A DNA stretch of 64,000 nt from Lacrimispora sphenoides JCM 1415 (GCF_900105615.1 NZ_LT630003.1:1612001-1676000), one strand, 5' to 3'. Numbered from the stretch's first letter, positions 36,407 to 46,409 are shown. Notes: a model not told the origin generated them from the letters alone. Numbers and translations: made by a program.

Positions 36407-36800
36407 GTTAATGGTTTTTAATATTGTGCAAAGAACTTGAGTTTCTCGAACTGCATCTTTATATTCTTTTAATCTTTTCATCAGGAAAAATATGTTATAC
36501 AAATCGAAAACTTGACAATTGTCAGATTTATACTATACTATTAATTATATGTTATTTAAAACTCTATGTGATTTTTTAAATAATAAATAAAATAAGTTTG
36601 TATTAAAGAAATAAATTCAAATTTAAATCTACGATAACTTATTTAAAATACATTTTCTTTGAGAAGTTTATTTTCTTTTGACAATTTATATTTTGTTATG
36701 TTAAATCACATTGAAATTTAGGTAACAGGTTTTCATCATTGAATCATAAGATTTTAGATGATTGCCATAATATAATTATAAATCAAGGAGGCTTATAACT
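36407..36800. other. Long AT-rich spacer before the L25 gene
   Basis: 394 bp with no gene. Possible -10 elements (CATAAT, TATAAT) at 36766-36776 probably belong to the L25 promoter. I see no terminator hairpin after the ATPase gene and no other structure. Confidence 0.5.
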
Positions 36801-37397
36801 ATGGAAAATACTGGAGTTATGAACGTTGAGTTAAGAAAAAGTACCAGAAAGGGTGACAATAATCAGTTAAAAAGAGAAGGATATTTACTGGGGAACATAG
36901 CTGGTAAAGGTGTTGATTCAATATCAATAGCTGTTAAGAAAGATGTATTTAGAAGATCAATGAAAGAGTTTGGCCGGAATGGCATTTTTAAACTGGTTGT
37001 TCCTGATGGCCAGAGTTATACCGTAATGGCAAAAGAAATACACATTGAACCTGTTAAGAACGAAATCTCTCATTTGGATTTTCAAATGGTATCTTTTTCG
37101 GAAAAAATCAAACAAGAAGTGGCCATAAAAATTACCGGAGCAGAACTTCTTGAGTCAAAAAGATTGTTGATTAACAGTACCATAGATTCAATTTTACTGG
37201 AGGGCTTACCTCAGGATATTCCCGATGAAATAGTAATTGATGTTTCTAATATGGAGGCTGGTGAAAGTATTCAATTTAGTGATGTTAAACTTCCGGAAGG
37301 ACTTACCTCAACTTTTGATCCGGAACAAAAAATGATAACAGTTGTTGGCTCTAAGATACGTGAAGCAGTTGAAGGTGAAGAAAAGGCCGAAAGCTAA
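36801..37397 (+). CDS. ctc: Large ribosomal subunit protein bL25 / general stress protein Ctc
   Basis: 198-residue two-domain L25 (TL5/Ctc type). The N-terminal 5S rRNA-binding domain reaches about residue 90 (ELRKSTRKG..., VMAKEIHIEPVKNEISHLDFQMV), and the C-terminal beta domain follows (IPDEIVIDVSNMEAGESIQFSDVKLPEG). AAGGAGG precedes the start. It ends before a bidirectional terminator shared with the convergent recombinase gene. Confidence 0.92.
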   Translation: MENTGVMNVELRKSTRKGDNNQLKREGYLLGNIAGKGVDSISIAVKKDVFRRSMKEFGRNGIFKLVVPDGQSYTVMAKEIHIEPVKNEISHLDFQMVSFSEKIKQEVAIKITGAELLESKRLLINSTIDSILLEGLPQDIPDEIVIDVSNMEAGESIQFSDVKLPEGLTSTFDPEQKMITVVGSKIREAVEGEEKAES

Positions 37398-37457
37398 GAG
37401 GAATAACGGCATTCACTTTTCGTATGAAAATATTATAAGAGCCTGATGATAAAGGTG

Positions 37458-37500
37458 AAAAAAGAAAGCTCTAATTTAGATATTAGATGCTTTCTTTTCT
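37458..37500. terminator. Bidirectional terminator between ctc and the XerS-like gene
   Basis: AAAAGAAAGC on the left arm pairs with GCTTTCTTTT on the right; both strands end in a T-rich tract. Confidence 0.75.
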
Positions 37501-37527
37501 CTTTAAAATTTTTTTTACTTATTTACT

Positions 37528-38586
37528 TTACATTTTTTCCCGCAACTTCACCTTATTTCTGGCACTGCGCCGGCGTTCATCCTCCAAAGCAGCATAGTGT
37601 TTTTTCGTAGTGTTAACATCTGAGTGTCCCAAAACGTCTGCAACCAGATAGATGTCACCGGTTTCCTTATACAGGCTTGTTCCATAGGTGCTGCGCAGTT
37701 TATGTGGGGTAATCTTTTTTAAAGGTGCTACGAGTTTGGAATATTTTTTTACCAAATTTTCGACGCTGCGTACTGCAATCCGTTTCTTTTGAAGGGATAG
37801 GAAGAGTGCTTTTTCATGGCCTTCCTCAGGAATGACGAAACTGCGTTCGTCAAGATAATCAAGAAGGGCATCCTCAACTTCGGAACCAAAGTACACAGTG
37901 ACTTCTTTTCCTCCTTTTCTATGAATCCGGATCCCGCCATTTTTTAAATCAATATCATCAACGTCCAGACCAACACACTCCGATACCCGGATACCGGTTC
38001 CCAGCATTAGAGTTAATAGTGCGAGATCACGGATCTTGGTTTTCGCATGGTAAGCTTTTTGCTTTTCTGTTAAAGATTCCCCGTTTTCTACTTCATCGAG
38101 CAAAAGAGCTACCTCATCAATATCTAACCGGATAATATCCTTTTCATGCATCTTTGGAAGCTGCACCAGAGAAGCGGGATTTGTTTGAAGCCGTTCATTT
38201 CGGTAATAATAATTATAGAAGCTTTTCAGTGAAGAGACTTTTCGCATGATTCCTCGCTCTTTGTTGGTCACTTCCTGATTTTTATCATTAAAACGGTATT
38301 TTAAATATTCCATGTATTCTTCAATGTCCACGACCCGAAGCGAATCCAGGTGGTCTAAAGTAATATCCTGAACCTGAAGTTTGCCGATTACGGGGTTTTC
38401 CTTAATTAGAAAGTCAAAAAATACCCTTAGATCATAAGCGTAAGCTATCCTGGTCCGGGAAGAAGTGCGAGGTTCAATTCCCCTGAAGAAATCTCCGCAG
38501 AAATTTGGAAGTTCCTTTACCAACTGGCGCAGGTGCTTAACGTTTTCAATATCTTTTTGCTGATGGTAGGAGAGAGAAGAACTCAT
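37528..38586 (-). CDS. xerS: Tyrosine recombinase, XerS-like
   Basis: 352-residue tyrosine recombinase. Core-binding domain N-terminal, catalytic domain from about residue 165. All catalytic residues are visible: Arg in GTGIRVSECVGLD, Lys in RKGGKEV, His-x-x-Arg in TPHKLRSTYG, His in LGHSDVNTT, and Tyr in KKHYAAL. Length and the N-terminal EPRTSSRTRIAYAYDLRVFFDFL stretch resemble single-recombinase XerS proteins, which resolve chromosome dimers at an adjacent dif site. It lies just outside the defence island. Alternatively it could be an integrase of that island. Confidence 0.82.
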   Translation of the reverse strand: MSSSLSYHQQKDIENVKHLRQLVKELPNFCGDFFRGIEPRTSSRTRIAYAYDLRVFFDFLIKENPVIGKLQVQDITLDHLDSLRVVDIEEYMEYLKYRFNDKNQEVTNKERGIMRKVSSLKSFYNYYYRNERLQTNPASLVQLPKMHEKDIIRLDIDEVALLLDEVENGESLTEKQKAYHAKTKIRDLALLTLMLGTGIRVSECVGLDVDDIDLKNGGIRIHRKGGKEVTVYFGSEVEDALLDYLDERSFVIPEEGHEKALFLSLQKKRIAVRSVENLVKKYSKLVAPLKKITPHKLRSTYGTSLYKETGDIYLVADVLGHSDVNTTKKHYAALEDERRRSARNKVKLREKM

Positions 38587-39014
38587 AATTGGACCTCATT
38601 TCTTTAAGTATTTGGTTTGTAAATGATTTTTGAAAGACCAGTCATTTATATTTCCCTCATTAATTAGTTTTTCTTTTTCAGGCTTAATATATATAGTCTG
38701 AGTCTTAGGTAAAGGTGTTTATAGAACTTTACATACTCTGGTATAAAGAGGGTAAGTATTGGGAGCATATCAGAGTAATAGTAATCAAGGATATGAGAGG
38801 TAAAGTTCGTTAAGTTATAAAATTAATTGTGTAATTAATAGTTCTATTATTTTCTTTTCCAACTATTCGTTAAACTAGACTTTCGCGAATAGTTGAAACT
38901 CTCTGTATCTATCTTAGCATTTCTTTCGTTCTGTGTCAAATTACTTTATTACTCAAGTTTTTCTGCGTATTCCTCTACAATACAGTTTGATAACCGAAAA
39001 AAAATTCACTGCTG
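38587..39014. other. Non-coding stretch left of the island, with an inverted repeat
   Basis: About 430 bp with no convincing gene. CAACTATTCG (38860-38869) and CGAATAGTTG (38886-38895) form a perfect 10-bp inverted repeat with a 16-base spacer, a possible recombinase site. GAACTTTAC (38724-38732) and GTAAAGTTC (38800-38808) form a second, wider pair. Confidence 0.5.
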
Positions 39015-39083
39015 TTTTGTCGTTTTTCACTGTTTTTCCCGGAAAACCGAAAAACTCAAATCATGGGGGTTTTGTCGTTTTTC
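39015..39083. repeat. Left-end TTTTGTCGTTTTTC motifs
   Basis: Two exact copies of TTTTGTCGTTTTTC, at 39015-39028 and 39070-39083, with AAAACCGAAAAAC between them. The same motif recurs in several copies at the right end, so it is a candidate recombinase binding site. Confidence 0.6.
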
Positions 39084-39138
39084 TATTTAATACTATCATT
39101 AAGTATATCATATTGGCATTATCTTAGTCCAATGATAT

Positions 39139-42075
39139 TCATAAAAAATGATGCATTTTTCTGCGCAATCCTTTACAATACGGACAAGGCTCCTTTTTCC
39201 TCTTTTGATAATATAACCTCTTTTTTGGACTCATAGCATAAGAATTTTGACACTCGGAACAAGTCCACCAAACACTATCCGAATAATTTTCTATAATATC
39301 ATCTGGATCAATAAAGAGCCAGTTACCTAAATTCCATTCCTTCATCAAATCAGAATGTAATGCTTTGAATGAAGTTTTTCCACGTATAGCTTCTCTTCCA
39401 TTACAATAAGGACAATCTATTTCTTCGTTCACTCTATCTTTCACTGAGCCTTTCCAAGACATTTTACAAACGAGACAATCCCATTCAACTAGAGGTGAAT
39501 ATGTAGATAAAATAGTATCTGAAGTTACTTCATTATTTGAAGAATATTCTGCAGCCTTTTCAGGATACAGTGCTTTAAAAGAGGTTTTGCCTGGAATGGC
39601 TTTCTTACCACTACAATAGGGGCAGATTACACTCCTATCTACTCTATCTTTTACAGAACCTTTCCAAGCCATAGCGCACTTTGAACAATCCCAAGTAATA
39701 GGTAGACTATATGTTGGAAGAATGTTATCGAGATCCACTTCATTCGTTATAGAGGCTTCTGCATCCAATTCGGGATACAGTGCTTTAAAAGAGGTTTTGC
39801 CCGGAATGGCTTTCTTACCACTACAATAGGGGCAGATTACACTCCCATCTACTCTATCTTTTACAGAACCTTTCCAAGCCATAGCGCACTTTGAACAATC
39901 CCATGTAATAGGTAGACTATATGTTAGAAGAATGTTATCGAGATCCACTTCATTCGTTTCAGAGGACTCTGCAGCCATTTCAGGATACAGTGCTTTAAAA
40001 GAGGTTTTGCCTGGAATGGCTTTCTTGCCACTACAATAGGGACAGATTGCGTCCCCCTCTACTCTATCTTTTACAGAACCTTTCCAAGCCATAGCGCACT
40101 TTGAACAATCCCATGTTATAGGTAGACCATATGTTGGAAGAATGTTATCGAGATCCACTTCATTCGTTTTAGAGGATTCTGCAGCCATTTCAGGATACAG
40201 TGCTTTAAAAGAGGTTTTGCCCGGAATGGCTTTCTTACCACTACAATAGGGGCAGATTACACTCCCATCTACTCTATCTTTTACAGAACCTTTCCAAGCC
40301 ATAGCGCACTTTGAACAATCCCAAGTAATAGGTAGACTATATGTTGGAAGAATGTTATCGAGATCCACTTCATTCGTTTTAGAGGATTCTGCAGCCATTT
40401 CAGGATACAGTGCTTTAAAGGAGCTTTTGCCTGGAATGGCTTTCTTGCCACTACAATAGGGACAGATTGCGTCCCCCTCTACTCTATCTTTTACAGAACC
40501 TTTCCAAGCCATAGCGCACTTTGAACAATCCCAAGTAATAGGTAGACTATATGTAGGAAGAATGTTATCGAGATCCACTTCATTCGTTTCAGAGGACTCT
40601 GCAGCCATTTCAGGATACAGTGTTTTAAAGGAGCTTTTGCCTGGAATGGCTTTCTTGCCACTACAATAGGGACAGATTGCGTTCCCATCTACTCTATCTT
40701 TTACAGAACCTTTCCAAGCCATAGCGCACTTTGAACAATCCCAAGTAATAGGTAGACTATATGTTGGAAGAATGTTATCGAGATCCACTTTATTTGTCTT
40801 AGAGGATACTGCAGCCATTTTAGGATACAGAGCTTTAAAAGAAGTTTTCCCAGGAATGGCTTTTCTACCATTACAATATGGGCAATCTATTTTACCATCA
40901 ATTCTATCTTTTATCGAACCATTCCAAGACAATCCACAAGTTATGCAATCCCAAATTACTGGAAATGCACGGGTTGGAAGAATGGTATCTGGATCTACAT
41001 TATTTTCTACAGAAAATTCCGATGCGAGTTCCGGATATAATGCTTTAAAAGAGGTTTTTCCAGGAATAGCCCTTTTGCCTTCAACACAGGCACAATCTCT
41101 TGCTTCAATATAACGTTCTTTCATAGAAAATATAAAAATTTTATTGCATTCCTTACATAACCATTTGAATGGTGCCGTATAATCTGGCAATATAAGATCA
41201 TAATCTGTGACATTTCCATTACTAATATGAAATTCACTTTTTAGGAACATATAACGTTCGACTGATATTGGATTCTCACTGTTGCAATTTTTACAACCTT
41301 TTATTCCCTGAACTTTATCGTATACAGTGGCAACATGTAAAGTATGACATTTCTTACATCTCCATATAAAAGGCATTAAGCGGTTGTCTGGAAATATAGC
41401 ATCTGGGTGCATCATTTCATTTGCTTCGTATACCCACTCTTCTGCTACACCTGGATATAACGCCATAAATGAATTTATTCCTGGAAGAGGAAGCTTTTTA
41501 CTGCAATAAGGACATGATCTTGTGCCAAATCTTCGTTCTTCTATCATTGAGCTCCAAAGATTATTACAAATTTTGCATTTCCATTTAACTTCTAGCGGAT
41601 AATAAGATAAAACTTCTGTCACCGGGAGAATATTGTCTGTTGCCCATTCTTTAGCTAATTCGGGATACTCTTCGGCAAAACTTATCTCAACTACATCCTC
41701 ATCAAAACAATTACTACAGTAAGTATCTGTAGGAATTGTATCGCTACTTTCTGTAAACCAAACTTTTTTACATTTCTTACAATGCCAAGTATTAATGACA
41801 TAATTCATGTTTCGGCGCCTACTCTTGAACCCCCTTTCAACAGCTAATAATTCTGGACCATTTTTATACATCTTAATATTAATACAAATCGGGCATTCAA
41901 TATCAGTTTGTGCTTTCGTATATATATGAGATGCCCAAACATGTTTTAATTCATTATTGCATTGCCAATAAACAACCTCTTTTGATGAAGATGATATGTT
42001 TTCCAAATTTAATCTTTTATTTTTTTCAAAATGCCATTGTTTATATGCAATTTTGCTTACTTCTTTTAGTTTCAT
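39139..42075 (-). CDS. Tandem zinc-ribbon (DUF4379/treble-clef) repeat protein
   Basis: 978-residue protein built of about a dozen zinc-ribbon units, each with a WDCxxC ... CPYC pair of cysteine knuckles, as in the DUF4379 treble-clef family. Units near both ends diverge. Six central units are almost identical, with a 70-residue period and a constant DLDNILPTYSLPITWDCSKC core. No nuclease motif is obvious. It is the last gene of the recombinase operon, 12 bp after the coiled-coil gene, with AGGAG nine bases before its ATG. Zinc ribbons plus basic residues suggest DNA or RNA binding; a target-recognition or accessory role for the recombinases is inference. Confidence 0.85.
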   Translation of the reverse strand: MKLKEVSKIAYKQWHFEKNKRLNLENISSSSKEVVYWQCNNELKHVWASHIYTKAQTDIECPICINIKMYKNGPELLAVERGFKSRRRNMNYVINTWHCKKCKKVWFTESSDTIPTDTYCSNCFDEDVVEISFAEEYPELAKEWATDNILPVTEVLSYYPLEVKWKCKICNNLWSSMIEERRFGTRSCPYCSKKLPLPGINSFMALYPGVAEEWVYEANEMMHPDAIFPDNRLMPFIWRCKKCHTLHVATVYDKVQGIKGCKNCNSENPISVERYMFLKSEFHISNGNVTDYDLILPDYTAPFKWLCKECNKIFIFSMKERYIEARDCACVEGKRAIPGKTSFKALYPELASEFSVENNVDPDTILPTRAFPVIWDCITCGLSWNGSIKDRIDGKIDCPYCNGRKAIPGKTSFKALYPKMAAVSSKTNKVDLDNILPTYSLPITWDCSKCAMAWKGSVKDRVDGNAICPYCSGKKAIPGKSSFKTLYPEMAAESSETNEVDLDNILPTYSLPITWDCSKCAMAWKGSVKDRVEGDAICPYCSGKKAIPGKSSFKALYPEMAAESSKTNEVDLDNILPTYSLPITWDCSKCAMAWKGSVKDRVDGSVICPYCSGKKAIPGKTSFKALYPEMAAESSKTNEVDLDNILPTYGLPITWDCSKCAMAWKGSVKDRVEGDAICPYCSGKKAIPGKTSFKALYPEMAAESSETNEVDLDNILLTYSLPITWDCSKCAMAWKGSVKDRVDGSVICPYCSGKKAIPGKTSFKALYPELDAEASITNEVDLDNILPTYSLPITWDCSKCAMAWKGSVKDRVDRSVICPYCSGKKAIPGKTSFKALYPEKAAEYSSNNEVTSDTILSTYSPLVEWDCLVCKMSWKGSVKDRVNEEIDCPYCNGREAIRGKTSFKALHSDLMKEWNLGNWLFIDPDDIIENYSDSVWWTCSECQNSYAMSPKKRLYYQKRKKEPCPYCKGLRRKMHHFL
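39601..40860. repeat. Six near-identical 210-bp tandem repeats inside the zinc-ribbon gene
   Basis: The TTTCTT(A/G)CCACTACAATAGG segment recurs at 39601, 39811, 40021, 40231, 40441 and 40651, exactly every 210 bp, with few base differences, including synonymous ones. The high DNA identity indicates recent duplication or ongoing gene conversion; copy number may vary between isolates. Confidence 0.93.
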
Positions 42076-42087
42076 TTTGTACTACTC

Positions 42088-42804
42088 CTAAATTTTATCA
42101 AACAAGTCGTTTAGAACAGAAAAATTGGTTTTATTTTCTTCATTCTTCTTTATGGCCATAAGTATAGAATCTTGATCTTGAATAACATTTTTGAATCCTT
42201 TCGGAGATATAATCTGATCCCCTCCATCTAATAATCTATTTTTACGTAATAGCTCATTTGCAATTTCCGGATATACATGTACTTTCAGTACATTGAGCAT
42301 TGTTTCCAGTTTCTTTTTAAACTTCTGATTTTCTTCAAGTAATTCATTTTGAGTATTATGTAGTTGCTCAATTTTCTTCTCGTTTTTACTGTTTATTTCT
42401 CTTGATTTCTTTAATTCTTTAGTGGCAAACTGAGCTTTTTTTATATTGTCAACTGCATAATCACAAATATCAGAGTAATAAGCATCTCTTTCTGCCAAAG
42501 CACTCCGTAAACTATAAATATCATTGTTTCGTTTAAGGAAGTCATTAATATCAAGACTTTGAAATACAACAGTATTATTATCTAAAGATTGGACAATTTG
42601 ATTACTCCCTTTTAATTCTTTGATATAGTTGGCTACTTCCTTGTTACGTCTAAGGTCGTATTCTTTTATTGATAATCCGTTTTCTTCAAGATAAGAGGCT
42701 ATCATTGCATATTTTAGCTTTTGTGGGTTTCTATCACATCGTTCAAGCCAGTATTCATCAATTATAGGTATTATATTTTCAGTGATTTTCTTTGGACGTG
42801 CCAT
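42088..42804 (-). CDS. Coiled-coil DNA-binding accessory protein (TnpC/KfrA-like layout)
   Basis: 238 residues. A basic N-terminal tip (MARPKKITE) and a helical region of about 70 residues containing YAMIASYLEENGLSIKEYDLRRNKEV resemble the DNA-binding start of KfrA-type and Tn554 TnpC-type proteins. A long heptad-rich coiled coil follows (residues about 115-175, KKSREINSKNEKKIEQLHNTQ onward). The gene overlaps the third recombinase gene by 26 bp. In Tn554-like transposons a small protein of this kind assists the recombinases and sets insertion orientation; the same role is inferred here. Confidence 0.7.
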   Translation of the reverse strand: MARPKKITENIIPIIDEYWLERCDRNPQKLKYAMIASYLEENGLSIKEYDLRRNKEVANYIKELKGSNQIVQSLDNNTVVFQSLDINDFLKRNNDIYSLRSALAERDAYYSDICDYAVDNIKKAQFATKELKKSREINSKNEKKIEQLHNTQNELLEENQKFKKKLETMLNVLKVHVYPEIANELLRKNRLLDGGDQIISPKGFKNVIQDQDSILMAIKKNEENKTNFSVLNDLFDKI

Positions 42805-44500
42805 GGTTACTACTCCTCTCCTCTTCCCAGCTTTTTACCAATTTTTGCATATAATAAGATTCGTACTGATTAGAACTGGCTTCTAATCGCATATAAGCAG
42901 ATTTTACATCTTCTTCATATCCCATGTTTTTCCGGTACTTTTCAAGGCTGTTGATAAAAAATTGAAGTTCTTTATCTATTCTAGATTTATAAATATCATC
43001 GTTATCTAAAAAATATGACATATGATTTTTGCGATAATATGGGCAATTATAGCAGTAGCCAATTTCTCCGTTATCCCCTACTACTTTTTTACAATCAGAG
43101 ATATCAGAATTAGCAAAGGCGACGGAATAACATCGGCCGGAATTTTCAAGTTCAACATAAATATTTCTTTGTTCGATTTTTGCTGACGGATAATAATTAG
43201 TACCTAAGGTGTATTCACTGTTTTTTTCCAGCATTGATTTATATTTCATATAAGTACGGCATTCAATCATATTACTTAAATTGGCATAGTAATGTGAGCT
43301 GATTTCTATATTGGCATGTCCAGCAAGGAGCATTGCCATAGTAGGTGTTCCACCTTCTGCTATGATATTGATCATTGCAATATGCCTGGTATCTCCAAGA
43401 TAAATGTACTCAATGTCATTATCTCCAAGAATGTATTCAGTTGTATCATTCCCTTTTATCACATGAAAGTGCAACATTTTTGATATTATTTCATGATAAA
43501 ACAGACGCAAGCAACAGCTTAAGTTTGTATAGGTGTAAAAGCGGTTATTTTTATGTTTAGGTTGCCTGAATTTTGCAAAATGTGGATCTGTACGAAATAA
43601 TGTATCGAGAGCATTTGCTTCATATGTTTCTGTTAGATCAATGTATCGTACAATTTCTTCCTTAAGTGAATCAGGGATTGTATACAATACCTCCACATAA
43701 TCTTGGTTGATGTTATAATGAACTTTTCCTCCGGAACCTTTTAGCTTATTTCGTCTTAACTTTATCTGAGTCTTTCCATTTTCAACAGTCATCAGACAAG
43801 CTCGTGGTGTTAAAAGAAATTCTCTGGGTCTAAGGGGAATAACTCCGGTTATTTTCCACCACAGATAAATAGGATAAAAAAATAGACGTTCCTCTGTACT
43901 GATATTTTTTACCCAATATTCATTTAATAACTTATCAAATCGAAAATAGCTCTGGAACTGGGACAAGCTTCTTCGGTTCATTGAGTATTCCTTGAAATTA
44001 ATATCCACAAGTTCTTCAATGTAACCGATTACTTCATCTCGCCGATCAGGGTCCACACATGGCAACATGATTAGAAATTCAGTAATATGATAAGGCAATT
44101 TATAGTTTGGAAAAGAATCAAGGTCATCATTAAAAACATATTTTAAAAGCATTTTCATATCATTAACGATGTTTTGCAATGTAATCAGTACTCTTTTTCC
44201 AAGTGTTAGTATAATATAAGTTTTTTTGTATTGGATAAATTGAGCAAATGGAATTCCAAAGATTGATTCCCATTTTCGTTTATAAAGCAATTGCGAGAAG
44301 TTAAAACGAATTCCTACGTTTGAATATTCATCATGTAACTGCCATCTTTCATCTTGAAATTGGCAATTAGATATAACGCCTTTCTGCTTATAAATTTCAA
44401 ATAAGTCCATGGCGGACTGTATACTGGAGGAGTCCAACTCTTGTTCAATAAGTATAGGTTCGTATAGCGTCTCGTTTTGTTTATTAGCCAGGGAATTCAT
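42779..44500 (-). CDS. Tyrosine recombinase, third of a trio
   Basis: 573-residue integrase-like protein. Catalytic residues can be placed: Arg in VIPLRPREFLL, Lys in RRNKLKGSGG, Arg-His in LGDTRHIAMINIIAEGG, His in LLAGHANIEISS, and the nucleophile Tyr in SHYYANL. After the catalytic domain a cysteine knuckle (GYCYNCPYYRKN) suggests a small zinc-binding tail, as in some transposon recombinases. ATG 44500 follows AAGGAG and overlaps the second recombinase gene by 17 bp. It looks fully active. Confidence 0.82.
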   Translation of the reverse strand: MNSLANKQNETLYEPILIEQELDSSSIQSAMDLFEIYKQKGVISNCQFQDERWQLHDEYSNVGIRFNFSQLLYKRKWESIFGIPFAQFIQYKKTYIILTLGKRVLITLQNIVNDMKMLLKYVFNDDLDSFPNYKLPYHITEFLIMLPCVDPDRRDEVIGYIEELVDINFKEYSMNRRSLSQFQSYFRFDKLLNEYWVKNISTEERLFFYPIYLWWKITGVIPLRPREFLLTPRACLMTVENGKTQIKLRRNKLKGSGGKVHYNINQDYVEVLYTIPDSLKEEIVRYIDLTETYEANALDTLFRTDPHFAKFRQPKHKNNRFYTYTNLSCCLRLFYHEIISKMLHFHVIKGNDTTEYILGDNDIEYIYLGDTRHIAMINIIAEGGTPTMAMLLAGHANIEISSHYYANLSNMIECRTYMKYKSMLEKNSEYTLGTNYYPSAKIEQRNIYVELENSGRCYSVAFANSDISDCKKVVGDNGEIGYCYNCPYYRKNHMSYFLDNDDIYKSRIDKELQFFINSLEKYRKNMGYEEDVKSAYMRLEASSNQYESYYMQKLVKSWEEERSSNHGTSKENH

Positions 44501-46409
44501 CTAAAATCTCCTTAATCATTTGAATATATTCTGTTAATGCCTGGTCGCCATACTCGGCAGATATAATTGAAAACATCTCACTTAATGATGGAGCAACCGT
44601 CTCTTTTATTAGTAAGGTATACTTCTGTTTAAGATGGTCACTAATTGCTTGATTCCGTAAGGCAAGTAAACGTTGAAATTCTTTTACTAAAGTATATACA
44701 GATGCTTTGGTTGTGATTTCATATGGACATCCAATACACTGTTTAGAGTCTTTGAATGGACATTGCCTATTCATTGCAGTCATTAAGCACAAAAAGTCGG
44801 TAGACTTTGAAGCCGCTCTTCCTGAACCAATATTGTGGAGGATTTTTAGGATTTCGTCATCTCTTCTCTCTTGTGATTCTATTGGAAGTATTCTGCTAAC
44901 AATGCTTTTTGCAGATTCAAAAGAACTGTCCAATGCTGTAATAAAGGTATCCGATTCCAATACTGATAGGCCAACTTCTTTAATTAACTGGGTTTGTTTA
45001 GAGACATTCAGTTTTTTATATTTGCCTTCCGTCACAATGTTAAGAAGCATGGATACAACAAAAGAACAAACTCCTCTTTCCAAAAGTTCTTGTGCTATCT
45101 GTTCTGCAGAATATCCAGAAAATACTGCATCCTTTAAATAAATCTCCGTAGTCTTACAAAATTCTCCATAAGAGCCTTTATGGGAGCGCGCCAAGGCTGC
45201 TAACATATAGCCTTTTGCATGTGGTTGTTGAGTATCTGATATCTCTCCCTCCAAAACAGTATCACTTAATAATTCGATAGCTTGCATATAGGCTTTATTT
45301 GCACTTCTTGCTCGGAAATCATTTTCCAAGAATAGGTTTCCAATATCCTCTCCTAAATACCTGGTAATTGCTTCATAATCTTTCACCGGTGTAATAAATG
45401 CAGATTCACTTTGCTTCCTTTGGTGATGAGACTCAGAAATTATAAACATCATTCCGAATAACTCCATGCTGCTTTCTGGGATCATCAATTTAATATCAGA
45501 AATATTTGAAGAGGAAGCAGTTTTCGAAGGTGTTATTGGTCGGCTTTTCAATTGCCATAATACACTGTTTACAGCAATTATTGCAGATCTTGTATCAAAT
45601 GTATCATCGATGATAGACTGTAATATTTCATCTGGCATCTGCCGGAGTCTGGGGTGAGGAATTCTGATAATATCGGTATCACGTAGCGCACTAATACAAT
45701 GTATTGCTAAATATATCCAACAGTTAGCAATCCCCGGATTTCTAGCAGCATGAATAAAGAGATTATTTTCTTGAATATATGATGGATTAAATAAATAATA
45801 GACCATTTGTAGAATCGTATCGCTGTCATATGCATTTGTTTTATTTGTATTTAATCTTCTACGCGCTAATTCGAAATCAAGAGTGAAATTAGTATTATGC
45901 TTTTTACGTAACCAAGACATAAAATAGATCAACTGTTTTCCAATATAAAGTGGCAGTTTTTCACAAGTTGTTTGAACAAGTTTGTCTATTTCTTGATTAT
46001 TATATAAATAAATATCTTTCTCTAAAGTATATAGTAAAAAGTCATTAATCATGTACTGCTCATTTTCATCAAGGTCATACTCTATATAAAATGAAGTTAA
46101 TACACCTGATGTAAGTGGGTATTTTTCTTTTAAAAGCCGTAATAATATTTCTACTTTCTCTGGAATTGTTTTTCTGTAATGTTCCAAGAAAAATTGAATA
46201 TTAGACTCCATTTTTGCAACATTTTTATCAGAAAATAAAAGCTCTGTCTCATCTCCTACATTAGAAACGCTAATCTCTATTCCATACCATTCGTTATCAA
46301 TTAGCAGGGCAACTATATCTCGTAAGAAATTTTGCTGTTCATCTTCCGCTATATTCCGTCTATTCATTTGCTCTAACAAAAAGGATTTTAAGCTGACATG
46401 CCTATTCAT
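44484..46409 (-). CDS. Degenerate tyrosine-recombinase-like protein, second of a trio
   Basis: 641-residue protein in the size range of TnpB of Tn554. Box-I-like ISALRDTDIIRIPHPRL near residue 245 and a box-II-like ALARSHKGSYGEF near residue 405 suggest the recombinase fold, but I cannot place a full catalytic set, so it may be structural or partly inactive. A cysteine cluster CPFKDSKQCIGCPYE near residue 565 should bind zinc. The start is set at ATG 46409, eight bases after AGGGGA. It overlaps both neighbours. Confidence 0.65.
   Translation of the reverse strand: MNRHVSLKSFLLEQMNRRNIAEDEQQNFLRDIVALLIDNEWYGIEISVSNVGDETELLFSDKNVAKMESNIQFFLEHYRKTIPEKVEILLRLLKEKYPLTSGVLTSFYIEYDLDENEQYMINDFLLYTLEKDIYLYNNQEIDKLVQTTCEKLPLYIGKQLIYFMSWLRKKHNTNFTLDFELARRRLNTNKTNAYDSDTILQMVYYLFNPSYIQENNLFIHAARNPGIANCWIYLAIHCISALRDTDIIRIPHPRLRQMPDEILQSIIDDTFDTRSAIIAVNSVLWQLKSRPITPSKTASSSNISDIKLMIPESSMELFGMMFIISESHHQRKQSESAFITPVKDYEAITRYLGEDIGNLFLENDFRARSANKAYMQAIELLSDTVLEGEISDTQQPHAKGYMLAALARSHKGSYGEFCKTTEIYLKDAVFSGYSAEQIAQELLERGVCSFVVSMLLNIVTEGKYKKLNVSKQTQLIKEVGLSVLESDTFITALDSSFESAKSIVSRILPIESQERRDDEILKILHNIGSGRAASKSTDFLCLMTAMNRQCPFKDSKQCIGCPYEITTKASVYTLVKEFQRLLALRNQAISDHLKQKYTLLIKETVAPSLSEMFSIISAEYGDQALTEYIQMIKEILDEFPG

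Noticed and set aside
37528..38586. XerS-like gene considered as the integrase of the defence island
   Set aside because: It lies outside the duplicated ends and looks like a housekeeping recombinase beside ctc; the island carries its own recombinases. Not excluded, but less likely.
38893..39127. Two overlapping plus-strand frames of 64-65 codons at the left island end
   Set aside because: They read through the TTTTGTCG motif repeats, are low-complexity and lack a ribosome binding site.
39601..40860. Regular 210-bp repeats considered as a CRISPR or satellite array
   Set aside because: The period is far too long for CRISPR, there are no unique spacers, and the repeats stay in frame encoding zinc-ribbon units.
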